A stretch of 64,000 bases of DNA from Fibrobacterota bacterium (lineage in GTDB: Bacteria; Fibrobacterota; Chitinivibrionia; Chitinivibrionales; FEN-1185). This document shows, in pieces, positions 34,843-42,922 of this stretch. The translations under genes were made by a program, and so were the position numbers. The stretch is taken from the NCBI GenBank assembly GCA_003165595.1, contig PLWQ01000013.1, positions 124,001-188,000 on the forward strand, read 5' to 3'. The first letter of the stretch is position 1. Every line of letters begins with the position of its first letter. The notes under the pieces were generated by a model. It saw only the letters and a program-made list of their open reading frames with translations. It was not told the origin of the DNA and made no database searches.

Positions 34843-36213
34843 TCAGGCCACCAGGGGTGACACACGGTTTCCCATTGCATCCGCAATTGCCAATTCGGAA
34901 TGCTTCATTGAGAGAAGAACGACTGTCAGGCCCGCCAGGCACCAGAATGGCTCGGATATTCTAACGATAATGAACGTGTTCGCGGTAAACGCGTGGGCAA
35001 TAAGTGCCCAGAATCCGGCATAATAGCCTACCACCATTCCCCTGAGCCGGGGAGAGATCTCCACGGTCATGGCGTGCCGGATCGAATTGTGAACGCTTGT
35101 GAGCAGCCACAAGAATGACGCAAGACCAAGTATGCCAAATTCCATGAGCACCCGGAAGAATTGTCCGTCAATAAAAAAGAAACCGGTCATGCCATACCCA
35201 AGAAACGGATGATTTATGAAAGTCCGCAGGACTTCTCGAGCCGCAAAAATTCGCGCCGACGTGGAGGTGTCAAGCCGGAACCCGAAGATCCGGATTTGTT
35301 CCATAGGGTTCCCGACTTGATGAAAGGTGAAATGAATTCTCTCATGAACAACGCTGGGCAGGAAAAGCGGAAGCGTGCAAAGCGCCATGATCAAAACGAA
35401 AACGAAGGTGTTTTTTCGCTTGGCGCAGAAAAAAAGCACAAAAGTCGAGACAATGCTCGCCACCCATCCGCTCCTCGAAATGGAAAACAGGAGCACCACA
35501 ACAATCATTGCAAGAAGTACGCCAAGAAGCGCTTTTTCGAGGCCGACCCTTGTGTTCAAAAGCACTCCTGCCGCAACCGAGCCCATAAGAACGAGGTAGC
35601 CGGACAGGGAATTTCGCTCGCCGGAAGCCTCAAAGGGGGGAGATACGCTGCCGCCGGATGCCACCATAAAAAGACCATAAAGACAAATTATTCCGCTCAC
35701 GATCAGAAGCATGGTGAGAAGGTTTTCCACTTCTTTTTGCGTTTGCACATAATTGATAACGACGTTGAAAAGGAAGAAGTACTCGACTATTTTGAGTGTG
35801 AAGAAGAATCCAGCAGCCGGATGCACGTTTCCCCGAAACACGCCTAACGTCGTTGACAGTATCGCAATACAAGTGTAAACGGCGATAGGACGGTTGAGCG
35901 GCGTTTTGAGCATGAATCCGATGTCTTTGAAAATGGCCATGCGCAGCAACCAGCCCAGCGTCATTGTAAACAGGAGAATGTCCTCAATCCGTGCGGTAAT
36001 CGCGCGCTTTACCGTAGCTCCCACAACGATTTCTGGCGACAAGAGCATGGAAAAGATGAGAAGAATGAGCGAGAGTTTGACGGAGAAGAAACAAACCAGA
36101 AAAATGAGGATCATGCCGGCAACAAGGAGAATGCTGTTCATTTCTCTTCCGACAATGAAGTAGGAGAGAAGAAATGTGCCCACGATGGCTATTGCAAGAT
36201 AAACATTTCGCAC
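34843..36213 (-). CDS. O-antigen ligase/polymerase-like membrane protein (Wzy/WaaL)
   Basis: 456 residues with about 11-12 hydrophobic segments. A large periplasmic loop ('RIHFTFHQVGNPMEQIRIFG' to 'REVLRTFINHPFLGYGMTG') precedes the last helices. 'HPFLGYG' in this loop is characteristic of the Wzy_C/O-antigen ligase family. It would polymerise or transfer undecaprenyl-linked repeat units on the outer face of the inner membrane. It is placed 24 bases after the Wzc-like gene in a wza-wzc-wzy order, which favours a polymerase role in a Wzy-dependent pathway. Confidence 0.85.
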   Translation of the reverse strand: MRNVYLAIAIVGTFLLSYFIVGREMNSILLVAGMILIFLVCFFSVKLSLILLIFSMLLSPEIVVGATVKRAITARIEDILLFTMTLGWLLRMAIFKDIGFMLKTPLNRPIAVYTCIAILSTTLGVFRGNVHPAAGFFFTLKIVEYFFLFNVVINYVQTQKEVENLLTMLLIVSGIICLYGLFMVASGGSVSPPFEASGERNSLSGYLVLMGSVAAGVLLNTRVGLEKALLGVLLAMIVVVLLFSISRSGWVASIVSTFVLFFCAKRKNTFVFVLIMALCTLPLFLPSVVHERIHFTFHQVGNPMEQIRIFGFRLDTSTSARIFAAREVLRTFINHPFLGYGMTGFFFIDGQFFRVLMEFGILGLASFLWLLTSVHNSIRHAMTVEISPRLRGMVVGYYAGFWALIAHAFTANTFIIVRISEPFWCLAGLTVVLLSMKHSELAIADAMGNRVSPLVA

Positions 36214-36237
36214 GTCAAACGTCCCTGTTATGGAATG

Positions 36238-38496
36238 CTATGCGCGTGTCCGGTTGGTAAACGACTTGAGAATGCGTTTCCCAAGGGGAAGCGGCTTGGC
36301 GACCTCTTTGGCATAACGGTAAATGTACGACGAATAGGATGCTCCCGTAATTTCCGGACGAATGTCGTTGAGGGCGATGCCGAGAATGTTCGCGTGCACG
36401 GTTTCCAGCCTCTCCTTGCCAAGACGCAGGGAATTGCGAGGGGTTCTTCCCACTTTGTACACCAGAATGACGCCGTCCACTTTCGTCGAAAGCACGATTG
36501 AATCTGCGACGGGAAGGACAGGCGGGCCGTCCACCAGAATTACGTCGAAATACTCCCTCATTTCACGAAGCATGGTGTCCATCTTGGGCGAAGAGAGCAA
36601 CTCAGTGGGGTTCGGGGGACGATGTCCATAGGGAATAAAGTTGAATTTGTCAAGGCCGGGCACACTGAGAATTTCGTCCATGCCGAAGCGGCCGAGTGCG
36701 AGATCGGTAACGGTCAGGATACATTCGCGCCACGATATTTTGCCGATAAGAATGTCTGCAACCCCGGGGTTATGGTCGACGCCGAAGCTTTTCATCAGCG
36801 ACGGCCTGCGCAGGTTGCATTCGAGGAGTAGGATGTTTTTCCCCTGTTGGGCGAAGGCAACGGCGAGGTTCGATATTGTCGTGCTTTTCCCTTCCTGCAT
36901 GGCAGCCGAGGTCACGAGTATGGTTTGCAAGGGTTTGTTAAACGAGAGATAGCCGATATTGGTCCTCAGAATCCTATATGCCTCCGCGGATGGATCCTTT
37001 GGATTGAAGTGGGTCACCAGGAAAGTCTTGAAATAGGGAGGAACCGTATCAGGGGCATTCTTCTTTGTCTTTTTTCTCTTCTGATCTTCGCCCCGGATGT
37101 GAGGAATTACCGCGAGTACCGCAATCTTGAGCGTACGCTCCACGTCTTCTATCGTGCCTATCGACGTATCGAACATTTCGCGGAGAACGGCGAAGATGAT
37201 TCCGAAGATGAGACCGAGAAGAACTCCTATAAAGAGAACGCGCGGCAGATCGGAATTGTTAGGACGGGCCGGCAGGGTAGCCATCGACATGATTGTAACC
37301 TCATCAACGACACCGGCCTCGGCAATCATGGATTCCTGAAGCTTTTTAGACAATTCGGTGTACAGCTCTTCCTTTACATGAAGGTTTCGCACAAGCCGGG
37401 CATAGCTCATTTGGTTCATGGGGACCTGCATGAGTTGCTTGTCGATTTGTCCCTTTTGACCCAGAACGTCCAGCCGCTTGACCTCGATATCGGAAAGTTT
37501 CTTCTTGTATTCATCGAGTATTTGCTTGGCTGATTCGTTTATCTTCTTCTCCATGTCGAGCACTGCCGGGTGGTCCTTTTTGTAATAGGCAAGCATGTCT
37601 TCGCGCTGCATCTGAAGCTGAATGAGCCTGGAATTGAGCGATCGAAGGCCCTGGTCATCGTCGGTAAATTCCGAAACCCAGCCAAGCTTGTTGATAAAAG
37701 AGAGCGAGTCAAGGTTCTTCTGGGTAGAGTCGCCTCCCATCGCAATGTCACGGGTTTTTCTGACAAGAGGCTGCTTGAGTTTTGCCTCCTGCAGTTTGAT
37801 TATTGCCACCGAGTTGTCGAGTGCCTGCAGCTTCTCTTCCACTTTTTGTTCATCAGTGATCACCTGGCTGGCATTGGCATCCACGGACGGAATTTTCTGC
37901 CGTTCCTCGAACACTTCGACATCGTGTTCCGCTTCCGCAAGTTCGCCTTTGCATATCTCGAGTTGCTGCTGAACAAAGTTCTTGGTCTTTGAAGCGTACA
38001 TTCTTTTTTGCATCAGTGAGGACTCTTTGTATGCAAAAGCGATGTTATTGGCGATATCGCGCGCGTCCTTTGCATCGAGAGAGGTAACGGAAATGCTTAT
38101 GACATTAGTACCGGACGCAGTAGATGTGGCGATTTTAGACCGCAGAGATTCCAGGAGCCGGAGCGTTCTGTCGTCCGAGGGAAGCGTGTCCTCCGGTGCG
38201 GACTCGGGAATTATCGTGAGGCGCTTCGCGGTTCGGAGCAGCACGGGGAAGCTGGTTACAACGCTGGCCTGAGTTTCGATGTTGTCCCAGGAATCGTACA
38301 TCATGTTTTCCATGCCGAGACCGATCGTTCCGTTTCTCTCGACCTTTACCGTGGACACGGCATTAAAGACCGGAACTTTCATTCTTCCGAACATGACGCT
38401 GAAGAATGCGCCGCAAAATACCGTGAGCAAAACGATTTTGTACCGTTTGCGGAATATTCGTTCGTAGTCGGATATCTGAAAGTCGTACTGGGGCAT
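36238..38496 (-). CDS. Wzc-like chain-length regulator and BY-kinase
   Basis: 752 residues: Wzz-type N-terminal domain with a helix near residues 22-40, a long periplasmic coiled coil (about 170-400), a second helix near 430-450 and a cytoplasmic kinase. The kinase has Walker A 'AAMQEGKSTT' (near 530), Walker B 'FDVILVDGPP' (near 650) and a C-terminal Tyr cluster 'YSSYIYRY' (near 725). Walker A' reads LLLECNLRRP, where BY-kinases normally have a D-x-D pair, so catalysis may be altered. It controls polymer length and export with Wza. Its start is 12 bases from the wza stop. Confidence 0.9.
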   Translation of the reverse strand: MPQYDFQISDYERIFRKRYKIVLLTVFCGAFFSVMFGRMKVPVFNAVSTVKVERNGTIGLGMENMMYDSWDNIETQASVVTSFPVLLRTAKRLTIIPESAPEDTLPSDDRTLRLLESLRSKIATSTASGTNVISISVTSLDAKDARDIANNIAFAYKESSLMQKRMYASKTKNFVQQQLEICKGELAEAEHDVEVFEERQKIPSVDANASQVITDEQKVEEKLQALDNSVAIIKLQEAKLKQPLVRKTRDIAMGGDSTQKNLDSLSFINKLGWVSEFTDDDQGLRSLNSRLIQLQMQREDMLAYYKKDHPAVLDMEKKINESAKQILDEYKKKLSDIEVKRLDVLGQKGQIDKQLMQVPMNQMSYARLVRNLHVKEELYTELSKKLQESMIAEAGVVDEVTIMSMATLPARPNNSDLPRVLFIGVLLGLIFGIIFAVLREMFDTSIGTIEDVERTLKIAVLAVIPHIRGEDQKRKKTKKNAPDTVPPYFKTFLVTHFNPKDPSAEAYRILRTNIGYLSFNKPLQTILVTSAAMQEGKSTTISNLAVAFAQQGKNILLLECNLRRPSLMKSFGVDHNPGVADILIGKISWRECILTVTDLALGRFGMDEILSVPGLDKFNFIPYGHRPPNPTELLSSPKMDTMLREMREYFDVILVDGPPVLPVADSIVLSTKVDGVILVYKVGRTPRNSLRLGKERLETVHANILGIALNDIRPEITGASYSSYIYRYAKEVAKPLPLGKRILKSFTNRTRA

Positions 38497-38508
38497 GAAC
38501 CGGCTCCG

Positions 38509-39285
38509 CTACGGGGTGAAAATCTTGACATAATAATACCATGGCAGCAATTGGGCTATCACGGTCATGACCTCGTTGAAGGTCGTGTAGATCCGTCTGG
38601 GCACAAAGATGATATCGTCATCCTGCAGGGCAATGTTCTTGTCGATACGTCCGCCGTCCAGAATCGCATACAAGTCGATGGAAATCATCGAAACGTTCTG
38701 TTCGTTGGCCCTGATAAGCTTGATGGATCGGCGGTATGCGCTAGACGCGCATCCGCCTGCGGCAGAAATTCCGTCGAGCAACCTGTCGCCATCCTTAATC
38801 AATACGCTTCCTGATTTGCCGACTTCTCCGAAAACATAGACTTTCGGCTCGAATGCTCTCTTTACAATAGTGACCTCACAGAATGGCGACACGACGTATT
38901 GGGACAGCTTGCTTTCAATCGTCTTTTCCGTCTGGGATACGGTGAGGCCGCCAACGAAGATTTCTTTGGCCGGGAGGATAAAGATGGAGCCGTCGTCGCC
39001 GATCCGCTTCATCTCGATGTGTTTTTCCTGGCTCACAGGGAGTTTGTCGTAGATTCCTATGGAGATCTCGTCGCCCGGATACAATATAGGGGCGCGCGCG
39101 CTGGCGCGCTTTGCGACTGCCTGAGCTTCCTGCGGGACGTACAACTTTACAAAATCACCCTTGGCAACGACTGTTTCCTTGTCGGTAGTCGCGGGATCGG
39201 GAACACGCTTTGCACAGGATGCGAGAGCAACACATAGAACGGCGCACGCAAGGGGCTTGCAAATCTTCCAGGGAAATCGATTCAT
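38509..39285 (-). CDS. Wza-like polysaccharide export lipoprotein
   Basis: 258 residues from ATG 39285, with a lipoprotein signal peptide (NRFPWKICKPLACAVLCVAL, then ASCAK). 'YPGDEISIGIYDKLPVSQE' opens the poly-export domain and 'KVYVFGEVGKSGSVLIKDGD' is the SLBB-type repeat. The C-terminus 'VIAQLLPWYYYVKIFTP' could be the amphipathic helix that forms the outer-membrane channel. It forms the export channel for the capsule with Wzc. It is the first gene after a consensus promoter at 39377-39405. Confidence 0.9.
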   Translation of the reverse strand: MNRFPWKICKPLACAVLCVALASCAKRVPDPATTDKETVVAKGDFVKLYVPQEAQAVAKRASARAPILYPGDEISIGIYDKLPVSQEKHIEMKRIGDDGSIFILPAKEIFVGGLTVSQTEKTIESKLSQYVVSPFCEVTIVKRAFEPKVYVFGEVGKSGSVLIKDGDRLLDGISAAGGCASSAYRRSIKLIRANEQNVSMISIDLYAILDGGRIDKNIALQDDDIIFVPRRIYTTFNEVMTVIAQLLPWYYYVKIFTP

Positions 39286-39376
39286 AGGCGTGCCCCGTTC
39301 ACATAGCTTTAGAGTACCCAAGTCTGCGGGATGGTATCCCGGTTCCCCGCGATTGGAGGCCGCAAAGTTCATACCA

Positions 39377-39405
39377 ATTATAGTATTAAGTCTCTATGGT
39401 GTCAA
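39377..39405 (-). promoter_or_regulatory. Consensus sigma70 promoter of the wza-wzc operon
   Basis: On the minus strand a perfect TTGACA (39400-39405), exactly 17 bases, then a perfect TATAAT (39377-39382). The predicted start of transcription is about 85 bases upstream of the Wza ATG (39285). With no mismatch in either box this is the best promoter in the window. It could drive the run down to the radical SAM gene. Confidence 0.75.
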
Positions 39406-39416
39406 CCTCAAATACT

Positions 39417-39473
39417 AGGTGCTGTCGTTTCAATTCGTTACGTTGATTTACCCGAATGAAACGGCTGACACCT
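39417..39473. repeat. Imperfect inverted repeat just upstream of the wza promoter
   Basis: AGGTGCTGTCGTTTCAATTC (39417-39436) pairs, with a few mismatches, with GAATGAAACGGCTGACACCT (39454-39473). GGTGTCA in the -35 box region (39398-39404) can also pair with the right arm TGACACC. It lies between the end of the S26 peptidase gene and the promoter, so it could end the upstream transcript or be an operator. There is no T-run. Confidence 0.45.
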
Positions 39474-39517
39474 ATTAACCGGCAAAATTTTCCGGATTGG
39501 GCATTTCTGCCCTATAT

Positions 39518-39952
39518 TCAGCGGGGCGTACGAAACTTTTTGATGGCTATCGCAGCGCGAAGGAGATTGCCCAAGGGGATTGCTAGAAGCGCAAATGGGT
39601 AGGTGAACCAGATTCGATGACTCCTATTGTGTCTATTGACGTGTGAAACAATACCGATGACGTCTGCAAGATTCACCGTTCCCAGAGACCCGGGAGAAGA
39701 ATCTCCGCATACCTTTATGTGCCATTGTCCGTTGGGCACTCTTTTACGCCCGACCACCCTGTGCAGAACTAACTGGTCACCGGCAAAGAAGGCCGCAACT
39801 TCTCCGTAGCGAACGGGCCGGTTGGCAACCACAACCGTTACTGTGTCGCCATCGGATATAAACGGCGACATGCTCCGGCCTCCGGCCGCGACATCGCATC
39901 GGCCGAAGCGCTGCAACGCTTCACAAAACAGATTCTTTGCCGCTGGATCCAT
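39518..39952 (-). CDS. S26-type signal peptidase-like protein
   Basis: 144 residues from ATG 39952, overlapping the HprK-like gene by 32 bases. 'GGRSMSPFISDGDTVTV' contains the nucleophile-type Ser27 and 'QLVLHRVVGRK' the His64 that replaces the usual bacterial lysine, as in the Ser-His ER/SipW-type peptidases. 'KVCGDSSPGS' matches the later conserved box. One hydrophobic segment is near the C-terminus. Small S24/S26 proteins of this kind occur with HprK-like kinases and nucleotidyltransferases in exopolysaccharide and peptide-modification loci. The substrate is unknown. Confidence 0.8.
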   Translation of the reverse strand: MDPAAKNLFCEALQRFGRCDVAAGGRSMSPFISDGDTVTVVVANRPVRYGEVAAFFAGDQLVLHRVVGRKRVPNGQWHIKVCGDSSPGSLGTVNLADVIGIVSHVNRHNRSHRIWFTYPFALLAIPLGNLLRAAIAIKKFRTPR

Positions 39953-40766
39953 GTGGAAGTGTCTCCTGCAATCTTGAAACAAGCGCCGGCCAGTCGAGAT
40001 TCTTCTTTTCGAAATGGAGTTCCGCTCCGCCGACCGCGGTGAGAACCCTGGCGCACAGGTCAAGCGCCTGTACGGTTTCGCGATCCGATGTGCCGAAAAG
40101 ACAGACGCTGCGAAGAAGTCTCGCCACGGCCGTGCTCGTGGGAACGGGAACGATTTTGGTTTCCAGTGCCTTGTTCAGGAAGAGAACGGAAAGGAGCCGG
40201 AAGGATTTGCCGTAATACGGCCCCGATCCCATCTCACCCCAGAAAGGCGTTCCGGCGACACGAGCGACCCCGTCGTTTGAAAGCGACAGCGAGATTATCT
40301 CGTCGTTAAGGACGCGGCATTGTGTGCAAAGCCTGGCAATGGTGGTCTTTCCTGCGCCGGAAGGGCCTGCAAAAAGCAGCGCGGCGTTGCGGTGAAAGAC
40401 GGCGCTCGCATGAAGGAGCATTGCATCGTGCGAAAGCATCGCAGTCGCAAAGATCACCCGGAGCATGGCATCGACGGAATACAGCGAAGGCCACAGACAG
40501 GCTTCTCCGGTACACTGATTCCATTGACAATCGAAATCGTACCGCAGTGCCCGCCATGCATTGGTATTGCCATTAAGCAAGCGTACCCGCTGGAGCGGCG
40601 ATTGGCTCTTGCGGGTGAGAACGCAGGAAATGGAAATGTTGTTTCTCCTGACTTTTCCAACGTATCCGGCATACCGGCGCGTCGTGAGTCTCGCGAGTCT
40701 CTTATTTGAAATCCCAAGGGTCACCGATGTGGATCCTATCCCGATGGATATTTCTTCGTAACTCAC
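39921..40766 (-). CDS. HprK-related serine kinase-like protein, GTG start
   Basis: 281 residues from GTG 40766, overlapping the upstream stop as GTGA. The C-terminal half has the P-loop 'LLFAGPSGAGKTT' (near 131-142) preceded by 'LLHASAVFHRNAAL', the arrangement of HprK/P-related kinases; 'LNDEIISLSLSND' supplies the acidic motif. No HPr protein or PTS gene is nearby, so it is not the classical catabolite kinase. In some lasso-peptide loci a related kinase phosphorylates the precursor; here its neighbours are a nucleotidyltransferase and an S26 peptidase. Confidence 0.82.
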   Translation of the reverse strand: MSYEEISIGIGSTSVTLGISNKRLARLTTRRYAGYVGKVRRNNISISCVLTRKSQSPLQRVRLLNGNTNAWRALRYDFDCQWNQCTGEACLWPSLYSVDAMLRVIFATAMLSHDAMLLHASAVFHRNAALLFAGPSGAGKTTIARLCTQCRVLNDEIISLSLSNDGVARVAGTPFWGEMGSGPYYGKSFRLLSVLFLNKALETKIVPVPTSTAVARLLRSVCLFGTSDRETVQALDLCARVLTAVGGAELHFEKKNLDWPALVSRLQETLPHGSSGKESVL

Positions 40767-41785
40767 GTCGATGCGCCCTTTCCACGGCCTGCGAGTTCGG
40801 CAAGCCTGCGCGCGAGGAGCCGCCAGTAGGAGTCGTTGCCGTACATTTCTTTCAGAATCTGTTTGCGCGGCACGAGGGATGTCTTCAAATAAGCAAACAT
40901 TTGAAGCGGCGACGGACACAACAGGGCAAGAGCCAATTCTCCAACAGGGTGGGTGGTGCCTCCGGCAAGTACCATTGAGATCAGCTGAAATCGCAGTTGT
41001 CTAGTTTTCGAACGCCGCGGGTCCGTTTCTCCGCCAAGGCCGAGCCGGTCGAGATAGTCCAGCACGCACGAAACAAACAGCGGCGCGTTGCCGCCGGCAT
41101 ACGTATCGAAGTATCCGGCCCGCCGCAGTCGGTATAGATCCATGAACCAGATTTTTCGAGACAACCCGTGCTTAAGGGAATGAAATGCTGCATGCGCGGC
41201 CAGAAGCTGCGGAGAGGGAATGAAGAAGCCCGGAACGAGCGTGCTCGGTACAAAGGATTCGGCTATTCCCGAGACAATGTGACGGCGAAGGGGGTTCCGC
41301 CTGATGCCCCACAGATCTTCATGAATATCCACGTGGAGCGATTCGAGAAAGAATTCGTTGGCGTAGGAGCCGTAGGGCGCGAAACCGTAGTGCATAAGGA
41401 TACTTCTCACGTCGGCGATTGAACCGTCCGGAAAGTACAAATCCACGTCGGCCATCGGCCGGACTTCCGGTTCCGCATAGATCTTTTCGCAAAGAGCCAG
41501 ACCTTTGATGACAACGACTCTTCCGCACGCCGCCAGAGCGGCGCTCATTTCCATGAGCTTGCACAGGCAAAGGTCCTTAAAGAGCAGTGCGTCCCGGTAC
41601 GCGTCCTGCGCCAATTTTGCAATGGGATCGGGGAGAATGCGTGAGCCGCGATTGAGAAGGTACAGCGCCGGGGCAAGGCCTTGGGCAAGAACCTCCGCGT
41701 AGAGCCGGTCGGGGTCGCGTGCGTCCAGAAGATACCGCGAAAGAGATTCGGAGCGAATGATTTGCTGTATGAAAGGATTGACCAT
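40763..41785 (-). CDS. Nucleotidyltransferase-like protein (NTP_transf_5 type)
   Basis: 340 residues from ATG 41785; a GTG at 41869 overlapping the upstream stop would add 28 residues, and neither has a clear ribosome binding site. The core 'VVVIKGLALCEKIYAEPEVR', then 'PMADVDLYF', is the KG...Y...R...D-x-D pattern of PF14907 nucleotidyltransferase-like proteins, with the two metal-binding Asp present. The C-terminal half is helical. These proteins are found with HprK-like kinases and PqqD in lasso-peptide and exopolysaccharide loci. The gene overlaps the kinase start by four bases. Confidence 0.8.
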   Translation of the reverse strand: MVNPFIQQIIRSESLSRYLLDARDPDRLYAEVLAQGLAPALYLLNRGSRILPDPIAKLAQDAYRDALLFKDLCLCKLMEMSAALAACGRVVVIKGLALCEKIYAEPEVRPMADVDLYFPDGSIADVRSILMHYGFAPYGSYANEFFLESLHVDIHEDLWGIRRNPLRRHIVSGIAESFVPSTLVPGFFIPSPQLLAAHAAFHSLKHGLSRKIWFMDLYRLRRAGYFDTYAGGNAPLFVSCVLDYLDRLGLGGETDPRRSKTRQLRFQLISMVLAGGTTHPVGELALALLCPSPLQMFAYLKTSLVPRKQILKEMYGNDSYWRLLARRLAELAGRGKGAST

Positions 41786-41868
41786 AAAGGGTGTACGCCA
41801 GCGCGCGGTGAAGCGGAGAGAATCCCCGGAGTCACGGACGTCGGCAGTGCGCGACTCCCCGGCGCACA

Positions 41869-42897
41869 CTAAGTAACGCGCAAGTCTTTAGGAATTTGGT
41901 AGTCGTCGTTGTAGATTATTCCTGTTATGTAAAGGTTGTTTTCCTTGGAAAGGTCTATGGTCTCTGCAGGTTCCGGGTGGTTCTCCCGGATAAGCCGAAC
42001 GATGGGGCGAAGCGGCGATCGCCACACCGCCTCAACCACCAGAGCCGCATTCTTGTTGTTAAGCTGCACTATGCTGCCCACCGGGAACATCCCCAAGGAC
42101 TCGATCATTCCCCTGAGAATATCGCGGGCGAAAACCGATTCCTTCGCCGCGACAATCGCCTTCATCGCGTCGGCGGGATGGAAAGCCTTTCTGTAAATTC
42201 GGTTGTGGGTGAGGGCCTCAAAAGAATCACACAGGCCAACCACCCTCGAATAGGGGTGAAGGTCGCCGTCTACGTTGGACGGATAGCCCTGGCCGTGTTC
42301 GCGTTTGTGCTCCTCGCAAATCACGCGCAAAAGCCATGGAAAATCGGACTTGAGCTTTTCGAAAAACTGCCATCCGAGAATCGGGTGCTTCTCCATTTCG
42401 TCACGCTGCGATTTTGAAAGGGCCTCCTTGCTTAAATAACAGTCGGAGTCGATCTTTGTCATTCCGATATCGTGAAGGAGCGCCGAAACTCCTATCTCGG
42501 TGAGCTCCCTGTACTGAAATTCCATTCCCATTCCCACGGCGCAACTGAGAAACGCTACGTTGAGGGAATGATATGCAAGGAAATCTCCCGCATACCGCGG
42601 GTTCATGACGGTGAGAAGAATTTCCTTCGACTTGGTAAGGGACAGAATAATCATTTCGGAAATGGAGAACAACGATGTGAGCGGAATGTCGCGGGCATTT
42701 TCGGCGGACTCACCCCTGAGCTTGTTATACAGCATGTCGGAAACGATTGCCGCAAGTTCGGTGTACTTTTGTTCGGACGTTTTGTTCGTGGCGACCGGAG
42801 ACGAGATGTTCTTGGTGTAAAGATACTCCAGCGTTACCATGAGCGGTGTGGACTCAATGGATTTCCGGAGGTCCGACAGATCTTTCATTTTCGCCAT
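41869..42897 (-). CDS. HD-GYP-like protein with degenerate signature
   Basis: 342 residues; AAAGG lies 8 bases before the ATG. The domain shows 'YHSLNVAFLSCAVGMG', LLHDIGM (near residue 140), 'QRDEMEKHPILGWQFFEKLK' and 'GLCDSFEALTHNRIYRKAF'. The HHE...DGxGYP motif reads EEHKREHGQGYP, so one of the paired His is a Glu, and HDxGK reads HDIGM, the same two changes in kind as in the protein at 27396-28745. It probably binds or weakly cleaves a cyclic dinucleotide. It lies between the WecA/TagO-like gene and the nucleotidyltransferase in a leftward operon. Confidence 0.82.
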   Translation of the reverse strand: MAKMKDLSDLRKSIESTPLMVTLEYLYTKNISSPVATNKTSEQKYTELAAIVSDMLYNKLRGESAENARDIPLTSLFSISEMIILSLTKSKEILLTVMNPRYAGDFLAYHSLNVAFLSCAVGMGMEFQYRELTEIGVSALLHDIGMTKIDSDCYLSKEALSKSQRDEMEKHPILGWQFFEKLKSDFPWLLRVICEEHKREHGQGYPSNVDGDLHPYSRVVGLCDSFEALTHNRIYRKAFHPADAMKAIVAAKESVFARDILRGMIESLGMFPVGSIVQLNNKNAALVVEAVWRSPLRPIVRLIRENHPEPAETIDLSKENNLYITGIIYNDDYQIPKDLRVT

Positions 42898-42922
42898 GTG
42901 ACTTACCTTTCCCAGTATGAAC

